A DNA stretch of 60,700 nt from an uncultured SAR86 cluster bacterium (GCA_902559885.1 CACEJU010000006.1:1-60700), one strand, 5' to 3'. Counted from the first letter of the stretch, positions 1-9,057 are shown. Notes: generated from the letters alone by a model not told the origin. Translations and numbers: made by a program.

Positions 1-1011
1 TGCGGTATAGTGACCATCATCAAATCCATACCATTTATCATTAAAGAAAATATGACCACTCATTTCACCAGCCAAGACTGCTGAGTGCTTTTTAATAGCA
101 TTTTTAATATGAAAATGGCCTGTGGGAGCCATAATTGCATTGCCTTTATTGACTTCAATAGTTTTATGAAGATGATTGGAACATTTAACATCATAAACGA
201 CAGCACCTTGTTTATTTGCAAGAACATTTTCAGCAAGTAACATTAAAAGCTTATCTGCAAAAATATCTTTACCTAATTTCGTAACCACTCCAACTCTATC
301 TCCATCGCCATCGAATGCAAATCCAATATCAGCATTTTCCTCTAATACTTTATTGATTAAATCTCTTAGATTTTCGGGTTTGCTAGGATCTGGATGATGG
401 TTAGGAAAATTCCCATCTACTTCTGAAAATAACTCTGATAGCTTTACTCCAATTTTTTTAAACAATAATGGGGCTACTGCTCCTGCTGCTCCATTACCAC
501 AGTCAATTACTACCTTAAGATTTTTATCTATTTCTAATGAACCTGTAACTTCCGAAACATATTGATTAAGGAAATCAATGTACTCAATCTCAGCATTAAT
601 ATAATCATCCTTATTTATTGAATCAATCAAATCTAGCATTTCTGTTCCAGCTACAGGCTTGTCATTAATTACTAATTTAAGGCCATTATAATCTTTTGGA
701 TTATGACTACCTGTTATCATAACTCCACTTTTTCCAACTGTTTTTTTTGCTGCATAATAAAGAAGCGGGCTTGTGACTAAACCAATATTAATTACTTTAA
801 TACCATATTTAATAATTTCATTACAAAACTCACTGAGCAATGATTCACCAGACAGCCTTCCATCTCTTCCAACAGCAATTACATCTATTCCCTCTTTATG
901 ACATTTTGATGCTACAGATCCAGCTATAAGTCTTATTGTTGCTTCATTTAATTCTTCAGGATAGATGCCTCTGATATCATATTCCCTAAAAATATTTCTT
1001 TTTATATTCAT
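1..1011 (-). CDS. manB: Phosphomannomutase/phosphoglucomutase (AlgC/ManB type), 3' end cut off by window edge
   Basis: The first 337 residues are present; the stop lies beyond the left edge. Such enzymes interconvert hexose-6-phosphates and hexose-1-phosphates through a phosphoserine, feeding GDP-mannose and UDP-glucose synthesis in the cytosol. The protein opens with MNIKRNIFREYDIRG, the usual N-terminus. The phosphoserine loop TGSHNP with its serine near residue 102, the metal loop DGDGDR near residue 235 and the sugar-binding GEMSGH near the visible end are all intact. The start is the ATG at 1009-1011. It is divergent from ilvE with 60 bp between them. Man-1-P made here could supply the GDP-mannose needed by gmd at the other end of the window. 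Whether mannose or glucose is the main substrate cannot be read from the sequence. Confidence 0.9.
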   Translation of the reverse strand, partial: MNIKRNIFREYDIRGIYPEELNEATIRLIAGSVASKCHKEGIDVIAVGRDGRLSGESLLSEFCNEIIKYGIKVINIGLVTSPLLYYAAKKTVGKSGVMITGSHNPKDYNGLKLVINDKPVAGTEMLDLIDSINKDDYINAEIEYIDFLNQYVSEVTGSLEIDKNLKVVIDCGNGAAGAVAPLLFKKIGVKLSELFSEVDGNFPNHHPDPSKPENLRDLINKVLEENADIGFAFDGDGDRVGVVTKLGKDIFADKLLMLLAENVLANKQGAVVYDVKCSNHLHKTIEVNKGNAIMAPTGHFHIKNAIKKHSAVLAGEMSGHIFFNDKWYGFDDGHYTA

Positions 1012-1071
1012 TTGCTTTTGTTATTAGAAGTTGTTTGTCATAATATCGCGACATTATAGCTTTTATTTAAC

Positions 1072-1992
1072 ATGTTTAATCAGGCAAAAGATCAATTAAT
1101 TTGGAAAAATGGCAGCCTCATCAAATGGGATGATTCAAATGTACATATCCTTTCCCATACTCTTCATTATGGTACTGGAGTTTTTGAAGGAGTTAGAGCA
1201 TACAATACAGATAATGGAGGAGCGATTTTTAGGCTTCAAGATCATACTGCTAGATTATTTGATGCTGCATCTAAATTAAATATTCAAATACCTTTAACCG
1301 CCGATGAGCTCAATAAAGCTCAAATCGATGTTTTAAAGGCTAATAATCTAAATGAAGCATATATAAGACCAATAGTTTATTTAGGAAATGAAAGTCTTGG
1401 AATTAGAGCTACCGACTTATCAGTCAATGTCGCTGTTGCCGCTTGGGAATGGCCATCTTATATGTCACCTGAAAAAAAAGAACTTGGTTTATCAATTATC
1501 AAATCCTCACATGAGCAATATTCGAACTCTTTGCATGCATGTTACAAAATAATTGGAACATACATAAATTCTACAATGGCTTTACACGAAGCTCTTTCAA
1601 AAGGAGCAGATGAAGCTTTATTGCTTGATAAAAATGGAAACATTTCAGAGGGGAGCGGAGAAAATATATTTATAGTTAAAAATGGTGAAATATATACCCC
1701 TAAAACAGACTATTGCTTAAATGGATTAACAAGACAATCAATAATACAAATCGCCAAAGATCAAAATATAAAAGTTATTGAGACCAATTTAAAATATGAA
1801 GACTTAGTAATGGCTGATGAAGCATTTTTTACTGGTACAGCTGTAGAGGTAACCCCAATTACATCAATTGACTCTAATAAAATTGGGAGCGGTAAAAGAG
1901 GTGAAATTTCTCATATTCTTCAGCAAAAATACTCAGAAATAGTTGCTGGAAAAGATGTAGCATATTCATCATGGCTAACTTATTTAGATTAA
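1072..1992 (+). CDS. ilvE: Branched-chain amino acid aminotransferase
   Basis: This class IV PLP enzyme performs the last step of leucine, isoleucine and valine synthesis, transferring an amino group from glutamate to the branched 2-oxo acids. The 306-residue length is normal. The N-terminal HTLHYGTGVFEGVRAY segment is characteristic of the family. The PLP lysine is K159 in CYKIIGTYINS, and the cofactor-binding segment ISEGSGENIF follows. It starts at an ATG and ends 9 bp before the glycosyltransferase at 2002. In Pseudomonas ilvE also sits beside LPS-core genes (waaF/waaC), so the position agrees with an LPS-core role for the next five genes. Confidence 0.95.
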   Translation: MFNQAKDQLIWKNGSLIKWDDSNVHILSHTLHYGTGVFEGVRAYNTDNGGAIFRLQDHTARLFDAASKLNIQIPLTADELNKAQIDVLKANNLNEAYIRPIVYLGNESLGIRATDLSVNVAVAAWEWPSYMSPEKKELGLSIIKSSHEQYSNSLHACYKIIGTYINSTMALHEALSKGADEALLLDKNGNISEGSGENIFIVKNGEIYTPKTDYCLNGLTRQSIIQIAKDQNIKVIETNLKYEDLVMADEAFFTGTAVEVTPITSIDSNKIGSGKRGEISHILQQKYSEIVAGKDVAYSSWLTYLD

Positions 1993-2001
1993 ATTTTTAA
2001 A

Positions 2002-3243
2002 TTGAAATCTTTAAAAATTGCAATATTAAGTTATCGTTCTGCACCATTTGGAGGGGGTCAGGGCGTCTATGTTAGAGACTTATCTGATGCTTTAAAAAAA
2101 ATTGGCCACAAGGTAACAATTATCTCAGGACCTCCATATCCGCATCTTCCTAAAGATACAAAATTAATAAAATTACCTGGAATGAATCTTTTTGAAACCT
2201 TTAATTTCAAAGATAGATTAAAAAAATTTATTGCTTCAAAAAAAAACTTCATTAATATTTTTGAGTTCTTTTCTGCTCTTTTTGGAGGATTTCCAGAACT
2301 ACAAACTTTTGGATATAGAGCTAATAAATTTTTAAAAAATGGTGACTATGACATTATTATTGATAATCAATCAATTAGTTATGGAATGCTTAAATTACAA
2401 AAGCAGTTCCCATTAATAGAAATTATCCATCATCCCATAACCAAAGATTTAAAATTTGAACTTTCTCAAAATAATAAATTTTTATATCAGCTTTCAAGAA
2501 AGAGATGGCATTCATTTTTAAAAATGCAAAAAAAAGTTGCCCCTAAACTTAATAAAATAATTACACCATCTTACAATTCAAAAAAAGATATAGTTAATGA
2601 CTTTAAGGTTGCAGATAAAAATATTTCTGTAATAAATAACGGACTTGATATCAATATATTTAGACTTATTGAAAAAGATAATTTTAAGAATAACTATCAA
2701 TTAATTACCACAGCAAGTGCAGATGTTCCCCTGAAGGGGCTTGACTATACTCTTTATGCATTATCAAGTCTCAAAAAAACTTATCCAGAAATATTATTAA
2801 ATATTATTGGAAAATTAAAAAAGAATGGACATACAGAAAGACTTATTGAGAAACTCGATATAAAAAATAATATTAGATTTCATTCAGGTATATCTAAAGA
2901 AGAGATAGTACAGTTATATTCAAAAAGCTCTATAGCAATTGTTTCTTCTCTTTATGAGGGATTTGGTTATCCAGTTATTGAGGCAATGGCATGTGGAGTA
3001 CCTCTAATTGCAACAAAAACCGCCTCAATTCCAGAGCTTGTTTCTGATAAGGCTCTTTTAGTGCAACCAAAAAATCATGATGAAATTGCCGCAGGTATTA
3101 ACAAAATATTTAATGATTATGAAGGATATAAAAAGAAAGCAATTTCAAATATTACATATATAAAAGAGAGATTTAATTGGGATGTAATAGCATTGGAATA
3201 TAATAAAATTATTAGCGAAACAATTACTAACTTTAAAAAATAA
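2002..3243 (+). CDS. Glycosyltransferase family 4 (GT-B fold)
   Basis: A 413-residue retaining glycosyltransferase. The N-terminus has the acceptor-side glycine loop SAPFGGGQGVYVRDLS at about residues 12-27. The C-terminal half carries the nucleotide-sugar motif EGFGYPVIEAMACGVP at about residues 319-334, containing the E-x7-E pair of the GT4 family. It most probably adds a sugar to a lipid-linked or LPS-core acceptor at the cytoplasmic face; donor and acceptor are not predictable. The start is a TTG at 2002, directly before MKSLKIAIL. The stop overlaps the next ATG by one base, so the two are translationally coupled. The protein is lysine-rich, as many AT-rich envelope genes are. Confidence 0.85.
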   Translation: MKSLKIAILSYRSAPFGGGQGVYVRDLSDALKKIGHKVTIISGPPYPHLPKDTKLIKLPGMNLFETFNFKDRLKKFIASKKNFINIFEFFSALFGGFPELQTFGYRANKFLKNGDYDIIIDNQSISYGMLKLQKQFPLIEIIHHPITKDLKFELSQNNKFLYQLSRKRWHSFLKMQKKVAPKLNKIITPSYNSKKDIVNDFKVADKNISVINNGLDINIFRLIEKDNFKNNYQLITTASADVPLKGLDYTLYALSSLKKTYPEILLNIIGKLKKNGHTERLIEKLDIKNNIRFHSGISKEEIVQLYSKSSIAIVSSLYEGFGYPVIEAMACGVPLIATKTASIPELVSDKALLVQPKNHDEIAAGINKIFNDYEGYKKKAISNITYIKERFNWDVIALEYNKIISETITNFKK

Positions 3244-3953
3244 TGCTCACCTTTGATTTTCAAAAAATTGTTTTAAATAAAAATGCATCCTTAATGCTTG
3301 ATATTGGATGTGGAGAAGGCAGGCATGTTTTTGGTGCCATGGAAAATTTTCCAGATATTAACTGTATTGGAATAGATATGGATGAATCATCAATAGCAAA
3401 AGCAGAAGAAGGTCTTGAATACTTTAAATCTATCAGTAATGCATATGTTGATTTTATTAAAGGCTCAGCTTACAGCCTTCCATTTAATGATGATTCTGCT
3501 GATTTAATAGTTTGTTCAGAGGTGCTAGAGCATTTAAGAGAATACGAAGAAGCAATTAAAGAAATTGATAGAGTTTTAAAACCTGGGGGCATTTTATTAA
3601 TAAGTGTTCCATCGTATTTACCGGAAAAAATATGTTGGCTTTTATCTAATGATTACCAAAATATGCCAGGTGGACATATAAGAATTTTTAAGAAGAATTC
3701 GTTAGCAAGGCTGATAAAAAAATTTAACTATAAACTTCTTTCTTCAGAAAGATTTCATGCTTTGCATAGTCCATATTGGTGGCTGAGGTGTATTTTTTGG
3801 AAAACTCAAGATAGTAATAAAATAGTAGCACTATACAAAAAAATCTTAGAAAAACAGATTATAGAAAAACCAAATTACTTAGAAATTATTGATAAGCTTC
3901 TGAACCCAATGCTTGGTAAAAGTCTCTCACTTTATTTTAAAAAAGAAATTTAA
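3243..3953 (+). CDS. Class I SAM-dependent methyltransferase
   Basis: A 236-residue Rossmann-fold methyltransferase of the Methyltransf_11 type. Motif I is DIGCGEGRH at about residues 20-28, the acidic residue binding the SAM ribose is in GIDMD, and the post-I motif LIVCSEVLEHL and the LKPGGILLISVP strand follow. The C-terminal quarter, with many aromatic residues (HSPYWWLRCIFW), is not part of the core fold and may recognise the acceptor. The substrate is unknown, but tight coupling with a GT4 gene upstream (one-base overlap) and the next gene (one-base overlap) suggests methylation of a glycan or glycolipid rather than of RNA or a quinone. Confidence 0.8.
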   Translation: MLTFDFQKIVLNKNASLMLDIGCGEGRHVFGAMENFPDINCIGIDMDESSIAKAEEGLEYFKSISNAYVDFIKGSAYSLPFNDDSADLIVCSEVLEHLREYEEAIKEIDRVLKPGGILLISVPSYLPEKICWLLSNDYQNMPGGHIRIFKKNSLARLIKKFNYKLLSSERFHALHSPYWWLRCIFWKTQDSNKIVALYKKILEKQIIEKPNYLEIIDKLLNPMLGKSLSLYFKKEI

Positions 3954-4984
3954 TGTATTATCCAAAAGAGAAAAATATAATTTTAAGCGATTATCTCAAG
4001 ATCTTAGCCAGTTTCATCAAAGACTGTCAGCTTGAATCAGGTGCAATTGTTTCTAATGCTGATGGTTCTCTAGATCCATGGGATCATTGCGAAGCAATAA
4101 TGGGCCTTTCAACTATGAATCAATTTGATTCTGTTCTTAAAGGATTTGATTGGCTAAAAGAAACTCAAAATGAAGATGGTAGCTGGTATGCAAAATATGA
4201 TGATCAAAGTGCAATTGAATTTCACAAACCAACACATTTTTCTTCATATATTACAGTTGCTGCATTTCATTACTTTTTGATTACCGATGATAAAGATTTT
4301 TTAAGATCTTTATGGAGGGTTATAGAAAAGGCTACAGATTTTACTCTAAATCATCAAATAGATGATGGTTCAATATATTGGGCAGTTGATGATAAAAATA
4401 ACATTGATAAAGATTCCTTAATAACTGGCTCATCATCAATCCTTAAAAGTCTTGAATGCGGAATCGCTATAAGCAAAATTTTAAATAAAAAGAATAACTG
4501 GAATGATGCATACTTCAAGCTTAAAGAGTGTATTAGAAACTCACCTTCATCATTTGATAAGAAAAAAGATAGATCAAATTTCTCTATGGATTCGTATTAT
4601 CCAATATTATGTGGAGCACTAGATGACAAGGATCTTATTGATAGTGCAATTAGCAAAACTTTAAAAGACTTTTATGTAGATGGAATAGGTATTAAGTGTG
4701 TAAAAAATGAGCCATGGGTTACTGTTGCAGAAACATCAGAATTTATAATTGCTCTAGTGAAAAATGATAAAGAAGAACTTGCAAAAAAATTGTTTACTGA
4801 GATTTTAAATATCTCAGATCTTGATAATGTTCCATATATGGGCTGGCAGTACAAAGAAAATATTTTTTGGCCAGATGAAAAACCATCTTGGACAGCTGCT
4901 GCAGTGATATTGGCTGCAGATGGGATATATGATTTATCAAAAGGATCGAGTCTATTTAAAAATAATTTTTTAGACTTTTGTTAG
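3953..4984 (+). CDS. Predicted alpha/alpha-toroid protein (prenyltransferase/squalene-cyclase-repeat or glucoamylase-like), function unknown
   Basis: I do not recognise a specific family. The 343 residues contain recurring helical repeats with Asp-Gly-Ser-Trp/Tyr motifs: QNEDGSWY near residue 72 and QIDDGSIYW near residue 135, both like the QxxDGSW signature of squalene-hopene-cyclase and prenyltransferase toroids. Segments such as WDHCEAIMGL and PSWTAAAVILAADGIY near the C-terminus would also fit a six-hairpin glycosidase fold. No signal peptide or membrane helix is visible, so it is probably cytosolic. It is the last of three coupled genes after ilvE and its 3' end overlaps the convergent methyltransferase by 15 bp. 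Whether it is an enzyme of glycan or lipid chemistry remains open. Confidence 0.6.
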   Translation: MYYPKEKNIILSDYLKILASFIKDCQLESGAIVSNADGSLDPWDHCEAIMGLSTMNQFDSVLKGFDWLKETQNEDGSWYAKYDDQSAIEFHKPTHFSSYITVAAFHYFLITDDKDFLRSLWRVIEKATDFTLNHQIDDGSIYWAVDDKNNIDKDSLITGSSSILKSLECGIAISKILNKKNNWNDAYFKLKECIRNSPSSFDKKKDRSNFSMDSYYPILCGALDDKDLIDSAISKTLKDFYVDGIGIKCVKNEPWVTVAETSEFIIALVKNDKEELAKKLFTEILNISDLDNVPYMGWQYKENIFWPDEKPSWTAAAVILAADGIYDLSKGSSLFKNNFLDFC

Positions 4985-5569
4985 GCACACAGTAGTATCA
5001 ATTCTTTCATATAATTCGAATCCCTCTGCCAGTGCTTTTTTATAAATAGTATTTGGAGCCTGTCCACCATCTTTTGGGTCATCAAAAATATCATGAATTA
5101 CTAAAGCCCCATCTGAGCAAATCTTATTTTTCCAACCATGATAATCATTTAATGCAGATTCCATTGAGTGACCGCCATCAATAAAAATTAGGCCTGCATC
5201 TGCCTGCCATGATCTGGATACAAGTTCAGATTTTGCAACTACCGGGATAACATTTTCTATACCTAATTTTTCCATATTCATTTTAAAAATTGGAAAAGTA
5301 TCTATCCTTTTATTGCTCTCATCGTAAACCTCTTCATCAAAATATTCTTCATTTATCTGATGCTCTTCAGAACCAGAGTGATGATCAATGGTGTATACAA
5401 CTTGATTATTCTTTATTGCGCCATATGCTAAATAAGCACTTGATTTTCCACAATAAGTTCCAATTTCTATGATGGGACCATATTTAGAAAAAGTCTCTGA
5501 CCATTTTAATAATGCCAACCCCTCATGATGAGGCATAAAACCTTTCAGTTTTTTTATATCATCTATCAC
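4970..5569 (-). CDS. Class I SAM-dependent methyltransferase (CmcI/Methyltransf_24-like)
   Basis: A 199-residue protein with a SAM-binding core: PIIEIGTYCGKSSAYLAYG at about residues 31-49 is motif I, YTIDHHSGSEEHQ follows as the ribose-binding strand, and GLIFIDGGHS near residue 127 has the IDGxH signature common to the cephalosporin-hydroxylase/CmcI-like and O-methyltransferase group, where Asp and His can hold a metal. This suggests a metal-dependent O-methyltransferase. The substrate is unknown; the neighbourhood (LpxL-type acyltransferase, GT4, WaaA) points to an envelope molecule. The gene starts in a 4-bp ATGA overlap with the acyltransferase upstream on the same strand, and its tail overlaps the convergent gene by 15 bp. 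Confidence 0.7.
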   Translation of the reverse strand: MIDDIKKLKGFMPHHEGLALLKWSETFSKYGPIIEIGTYCGKSSAYLAYGAIKNNQVVYTIDHHSGSEEHQINEEYFDEEVYDESNKRIDTFPIFKMNMEKLGIENVIPVVAKSELVSRSWQADAGLIFIDGGHSMESALNDYHGWKNKICSDGALVIHDIFDDPKDGGQAPNTIYKKALAEGFELYERIDTTVCLTKV

Positions 5570-6429
5570 TTATAAAATTCCTTACCTAATGTTGATTTAA
5601 ATCTTCTATGCTGCCATAGATATTCATGTGGATGTTTCTTAATAGAATTTTCAATAATATTATTGAGTCTAGATGAAAAATGGACCGCAGAGGTTATACC
5701 ATCCATAGTTATTTCTTCGATTTGAATATATAGCTTATTGTTTTCAAAATATGTATTCATAAAAAAAGGAGAAGAATTTGTTGTTTGTAATATTTTATAG
5801 GGAGCACTAATGGTAGCAGCTGGGTGATTGAAAAAATTTATAATATCTGATTTTTTTTGACCATAGTCTTGATCATTAGCATATAGAACGCATTTACCAT
5901 CTTTTAACCACTTAATAAATTTTCTAGGATTATTTTTGTCCGCTGTATCTTTTATGCTTTTTTTCCTACCCATGTCCTGGAAGTTATTAAATAATTCAGA
6001 GTTGTGATTTCTTTGCACTCCATATACTTCCATATTCATGCCTATAACTCTAGCATCAAGTTCTAGATGAAGTGAGTGTTTAAAAAACAATAAAACTCCG
6101 ATATTTTTTCTTTGAAGATCTTTTAATTTATCTAAACCATTTATCTGATATTTAATTTTTTTACTTATTTTTTCATTCGTCCAAAACCATGCAATTCCTG
6201 TATAAAAAATTGATTTTGTAGATTGATAAATATTTTTTTTATAAATGCTTTTCGCAAACTCTTTTTCAAAACAAAGCTCTATATTTTTTTTACTAATCTT
6301 GCTTCTTTTATTTGGAAATAATAAAAAAATTAATGAAAGAAGATATGCGCAGATTGATTGAAAAAATAAAGGGAGATTACAAAAGAGTCTCCATATTAAG
6401 ATAAATAATGAAATAATATTTTTTTGCAT
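5566..6429 (-). CDS. LpxL/HtrB-family lysophospholipid or lipid A acyltransferase
   Basis: These inner-membrane enzymes transfer an acyl chain, classically a secondary acyl group onto Kdo2-lipid IVA. The 287-residue length is near the LpxL family norm (about 300). An N-terminal hydrophobic anchor spans about residues 5-40. The catalytic H-x4-E motif is H118...E123 in FFKHSLHLE, followed by the usual hydrophobic-Ala-Arg stretch. ANDQDYG near residue 192 matches the conserved DQ region of the family. Proximity to waaA, which makes the Kdo acceptor of LpxL, supports lipid A acylation, but an ornithine-lipid or other O-acyltransferase role cannot be excluded. It is divergent from waaA with 43 bp between the starts. 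Confidence 0.75.
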   Translation of the reverse strand: MQKNIISLFILIWRLFCNLPLFFQSICAYLLSLIFLLFPNKRSKISKKNIELCFEKEFAKSIYKKNIYQSTKSIFYTGIAWFWTNEKISKKIKYQINGLDKLKDLQRKNIGVLLFFKHSLHLELDARVIGMNMEVYGVQRNHNSELFNNFQDMGRKKSIKDTADKNNPRKFIKWLKDGKCVLYANDQDYGQKKSDIINFFNHPAATISAPYKILQTTNSSPFFMNTYFENNKLYIQIEEITMDGITSAVHFSSRLNNIIENSIKKHPHEYLWQHRRFKSTLGKEFYK

Positions 6430-6472
6430 ATGATTATTGGTTGTATTATTACATTAAAATATTAAAAATAAG

Positions 6473-7717
6473 ATGAAACTTTTTATTTACAACTCAATTG
6501 TTTTATTACTCTTACCTTTTTTTCTTGTAAGAATATTGTTCAAATCTATTCAAGACAAAGATTATGTCTCTAGCCTTCACCATAGATTAGGCTTTTATAA
6601 GCAAAATAAAACACAAAACCCTATCTGGTTTCACGCAGTAAGCTTGGGAGAGGTAATAGCATCTGAAAAAATTATAAAAAAACTTTTAGAGTCAAATGAC
6701 ATTGTGTTAAGCGTAACAACTCCAACAGGCCTCAGGCAGGCAAAAAAAATATACAAAGATAAAATTAGTATTATTTATGCTCCATGGGATTTTTGGTTTT
6801 TTATAAGTGGGGTTTTTAGATCATATAAGCCAAAGGCATTAATAATATTTGAAACTGAAATTTGGCCATCAATGATTAGCTATTCTAGGAATAAAAATAT
6901 ACCTGTGATTTTATGCAATGGAAGGCTTTCGGATAATTCACTCAAAAACTATATGATATTTAAGAATTTTTTTAAAAAAATTCTTAATAAATTTGAATTA
7001 ATATTTGTCCAAACCAAGAACCATCAAGAAAATTTTAAGAGCCTAATTGGGTCTGATGAAATTATAGAAATTTGTGGATCTGTTAAATTTGATACAGATA
7101 CTAAAGAAGAGCTACAAAATCGTGTCTCTAATTTTTCATTTTTCTTGGCATCAAGTACACACCCGGGTGAAGATGAAATCATTTTAAATGCTTTTACTAA
7201 ATTAAAAGAAAGTTTTGGTGATTTGAAGTTAATAATTGTTCCAAGACATCCTGAAAGAGCAAATTCAATCAAATCCTTATATAGCAATCAAAACGTAAAA
7301 GCCAAAATCCTATCAGATACAGATCAAATAAATGGTGAAGATGACATAGTGATCTTTAATGCAATAGGTCATTTAAATAAATTATATTCAATTGCTAGCT
7401 TGGCTTTTGTAGGCGGCAGTATGTTCAAAGAAACGGGCGGGCATAATATTATTGAGCCCGCAGCAAATATGTGTCCATTTATTTTTGGTCCTTATATTTA
7501 TAATTTTGAAGATATTTCTCAAATATTTCTATCTGAGAATGCTTGTATACAAATTTCTAACGAGGATGAGTTATATACTGCTGCAAAAAAAATATTATCA
7601 TCATCAGAATTCTCATCACAGCTTGTTAGCAATGCAATATCAGTAGTTAAATCTAATAAGGGTTCTGTAGATAAACAGTCATCTGCTATAATTCAAATTT
7701 TAAATTCAAGGAATTGA
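6473..7717 (+). CDS. waaA: 3-deoxy-D-manno-octulosonic acid (Kdo) transferase
   Basis: WaaA (KdtA) adds Kdo from CMP-Kdo to lipid IVA on the cytoplasmic face of the inner membrane. The 414 residues compare with about 425 in E. coli. It has the N-terminal membrane anchor (about residues 5-25), the family signature WFHAVSLGEV near residue 54 with the catalytic glutamate, PTGLRQA, PWDF, and FVGGSMFKETGGHNIIEPA in the C-terminal donor domain. The start is the ATG at 6473. It ends one base before the PII gene. The presence of waaA shows that the organism makes an LPS with a Kdo inner core. Confidence 0.93.
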   Translation: MKLFIYNSIVLLLLPFFLVRILFKSIQDKDYVSSLHHRLGFYKQNKTQNPIWFHAVSLGEVIASEKIIKKLLESNDIVLSVTTPTGLRQAKKIYKDKISIIYAPWDFWFFISGVFRSYKPKALIIFETEIWPSMISYSRNKNIPVILCNGRLSDNSLKNYMIFKNFFKKILNKFELIFVQTKNHQENFKSLIGSDEIIEICGSVKFDTDTKEELQNRVSNFSFFLASSTHPGEDEIILNAFTKLKESFGDLKLIIVPRHPERANSIKSLYSNQNVKAKILSDTDQINGEDDIVIFNAIGHLNKLYSIASLAFVGGSMFKETGGHNIIEPAANMCPFIFGPYIYNFEDISQIFLSENACIQISNEDELYTAAKKILSSSEFSSQLVSNAISVVKSNKGSVDKQSSAIIQILNSRN

Positions 7718-7718
7718 A

Positions 7719-8057
7719 ATGAAATTAATAACTGCAATCATTAAGCCTTATAAAGTTGAAGATGTTAGAAGCTCTTTGGATGCTATAGGTGTCACTGGTA
7801 TGACCATGACAGAGGTTAAAGGATATGGGCGACAAAAGGGGCATACAGAATTATACAGAGGGGCTGAATATACTATAGATTTTTTACCAAAGATAAAAAT
7901 TGAAATTGCTATAGGTGATGAGATGGTAGATCAAGTGAAAAGCGCAATCATTGATGCTGCTGGATCCGGGAAAATAGGTGACGGTAAAATATTTGTTTCT
8001 ACTATTGATGAGGTTGTAAGAATCAGAACTGGCGAAACAAATGAAGAAGCCATATAA
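7719..8057 (+). CDS. glnB: Nitrogen regulatory protein PII
   Basis: A trimeric signal protein that senses 2-oxoglutarate, ATP and ADP and regulates glutamine synthetase adenylylation, NtrB or AmtB. At 112 residues it is full length. The T-loop carries Y51 in RGAEY, the uridylylation site, and the ATP-binding C-loop region GDGKIFVSTIDEVVRIRTGE is intact. The ATG follows the waaA stop by one base, so the gene probably has no promoter of its own here. No amtB or glnD is adjacent, so GlnB and GlnK cannot be told apart; the symbol is provisional. Confidence 0.93.
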   Translation: MKLITAIIKPYKVEDVRSSLDAIGVTGMTMTEVKGYGRQKGHTELYRGAEYTIDFLPKIKIEIAIGDEMVDQVKSAIIDAAGSGKIGDGKIFVSTIDEVVRIRTGETNEEAI

Positions 8058-8067
8058 GTAAACTGAT

Positions 8068-9003
8068 ATTAGTAATAGCATAAAAAAACCAGTCATTTTT
8101 ATTATGGGGCCTACAGCCTCAGGGAAAACCTCTTTAGCTATAAATCTTTATCAAGCTAATTCAATAGAGTTAATAAGCGTTGACTCCGTGATGATATATA
8201 AGGATTGTGATATAGGATCGGCCAAACCTTCAAAAGATGAATTAATTAAGGCTCCCCATCATCTTATAAACAAAATAACCGTAGAAGAAATCTATACGGC
8301 TTCAGATTTTTATCATGAAGCTCATGAAATTATAAAAGCAGCTCATAACAGAGATAGGACACCTGTATTTGTTGGTGGAACTATGATGTATTTTAAATCT
8401 TTATTAGACGGTATGGATAATTTGCCGCCAAGAAATGAAGAGTTTAGAGAATTTTTAGAGGAAAGGGCTAAATCAAAAGGCCTGGAATCTTTATATAAAG
8501 ATCTTATAAATAAAGATAGTAGATATGTATCAAGCATTAATCAAAAAGATAAAAAAAGAATTATTAGAGCGCTAGAGATTATTGAATTTAGCAAAGATGA
8601 TAAAGATGATCAGAAAAGAGAAAAATTAAATGATCGATATAATCTATTTCAATATTCTTTGGTTGATACTTCAAGAAAAATAATCCACCAAAGAATTGAA
8701 GAGCGTCTAGAAAATATAATCACGGATGAATTTATAGATGAGGTTAAAAATCTCTTGGGTAATTACGACATTCCAAAAAATCATCCAATTCTTAAATCCG
8801 TAAACTACAAACAATGTATTGAGTATTTAAACGGTGAAATTAATAAAGAAAATTTTTATTTAAAATCCCTTTATGCAACCAGACAATTAGCAAAGAAACA
8901 GGCAACCTGGATAAATTCATGGAAGAGTCTTGAGCTATTTGAGCTTGAAGAAATAAATAAATTAGAAAAAACACTAAAAAAAGTCATTCATGACTTTAAA
9001 TAG
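8068..9003 (+). CDS. miaA: tRNA dimethylallyltransferase; start probably a non-canonical ATT
   Basis: MiaA puts a dimethylallyl group from DMAPP on A37 of tRNAs reading UNN codons. The P-loop GPTASGKT, the DSVMIYKD substrate loop, APHHLI and VGGTMMYFKSLLDG are all present. The first ATG in frame, at 8104, encodes the M of MGPTASGKT and would delete the beta-strand that precedes every P-loop. In-frame codons upstream, from 8062, read TDISNSIKKPVIFI, closely matching the E. coli N-terminus (SDIS...KAIFL). There is no ATG, GTG or TTG between the in-frame TAA at 8059 and 8104. The ATT at 8068 is the best initiator. A start at 8104 gives 299 residues. It shares the operon of glnB. Confidence 0.85.
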   Translation: MSNSIKKPVIFIMGPTASGKTSLAINLYQANSIELISVDSVMIYKDCDIGSAKPSKDELIKAPHHLINKITVEEIYTASDFYHEAHEIIKAAHNRDRTPVFVGGTMMYFKSLLDGMDNLPPRNEEFREFLEERAKSKGLESLYKDLINKDSRYVSSINQKDKKRIIRALEIIEFSKDDKDDQKREKLNDRYNLFQYSLVDTSRKIIHQRIEERLENIITDEFIDEVKNLLGNYDIPKNHPILKSVNYKQCIEYLNGEINKENFYLKSLYATRQLAKKQATWINSWKSLELFELEEINKLEKTLKKVIHDFK

Positions 9004-9057
9004 GGAATAATGTCCTTAAATAAACTGTATACTTAATGTTTTATAAGAGGTATCAAA

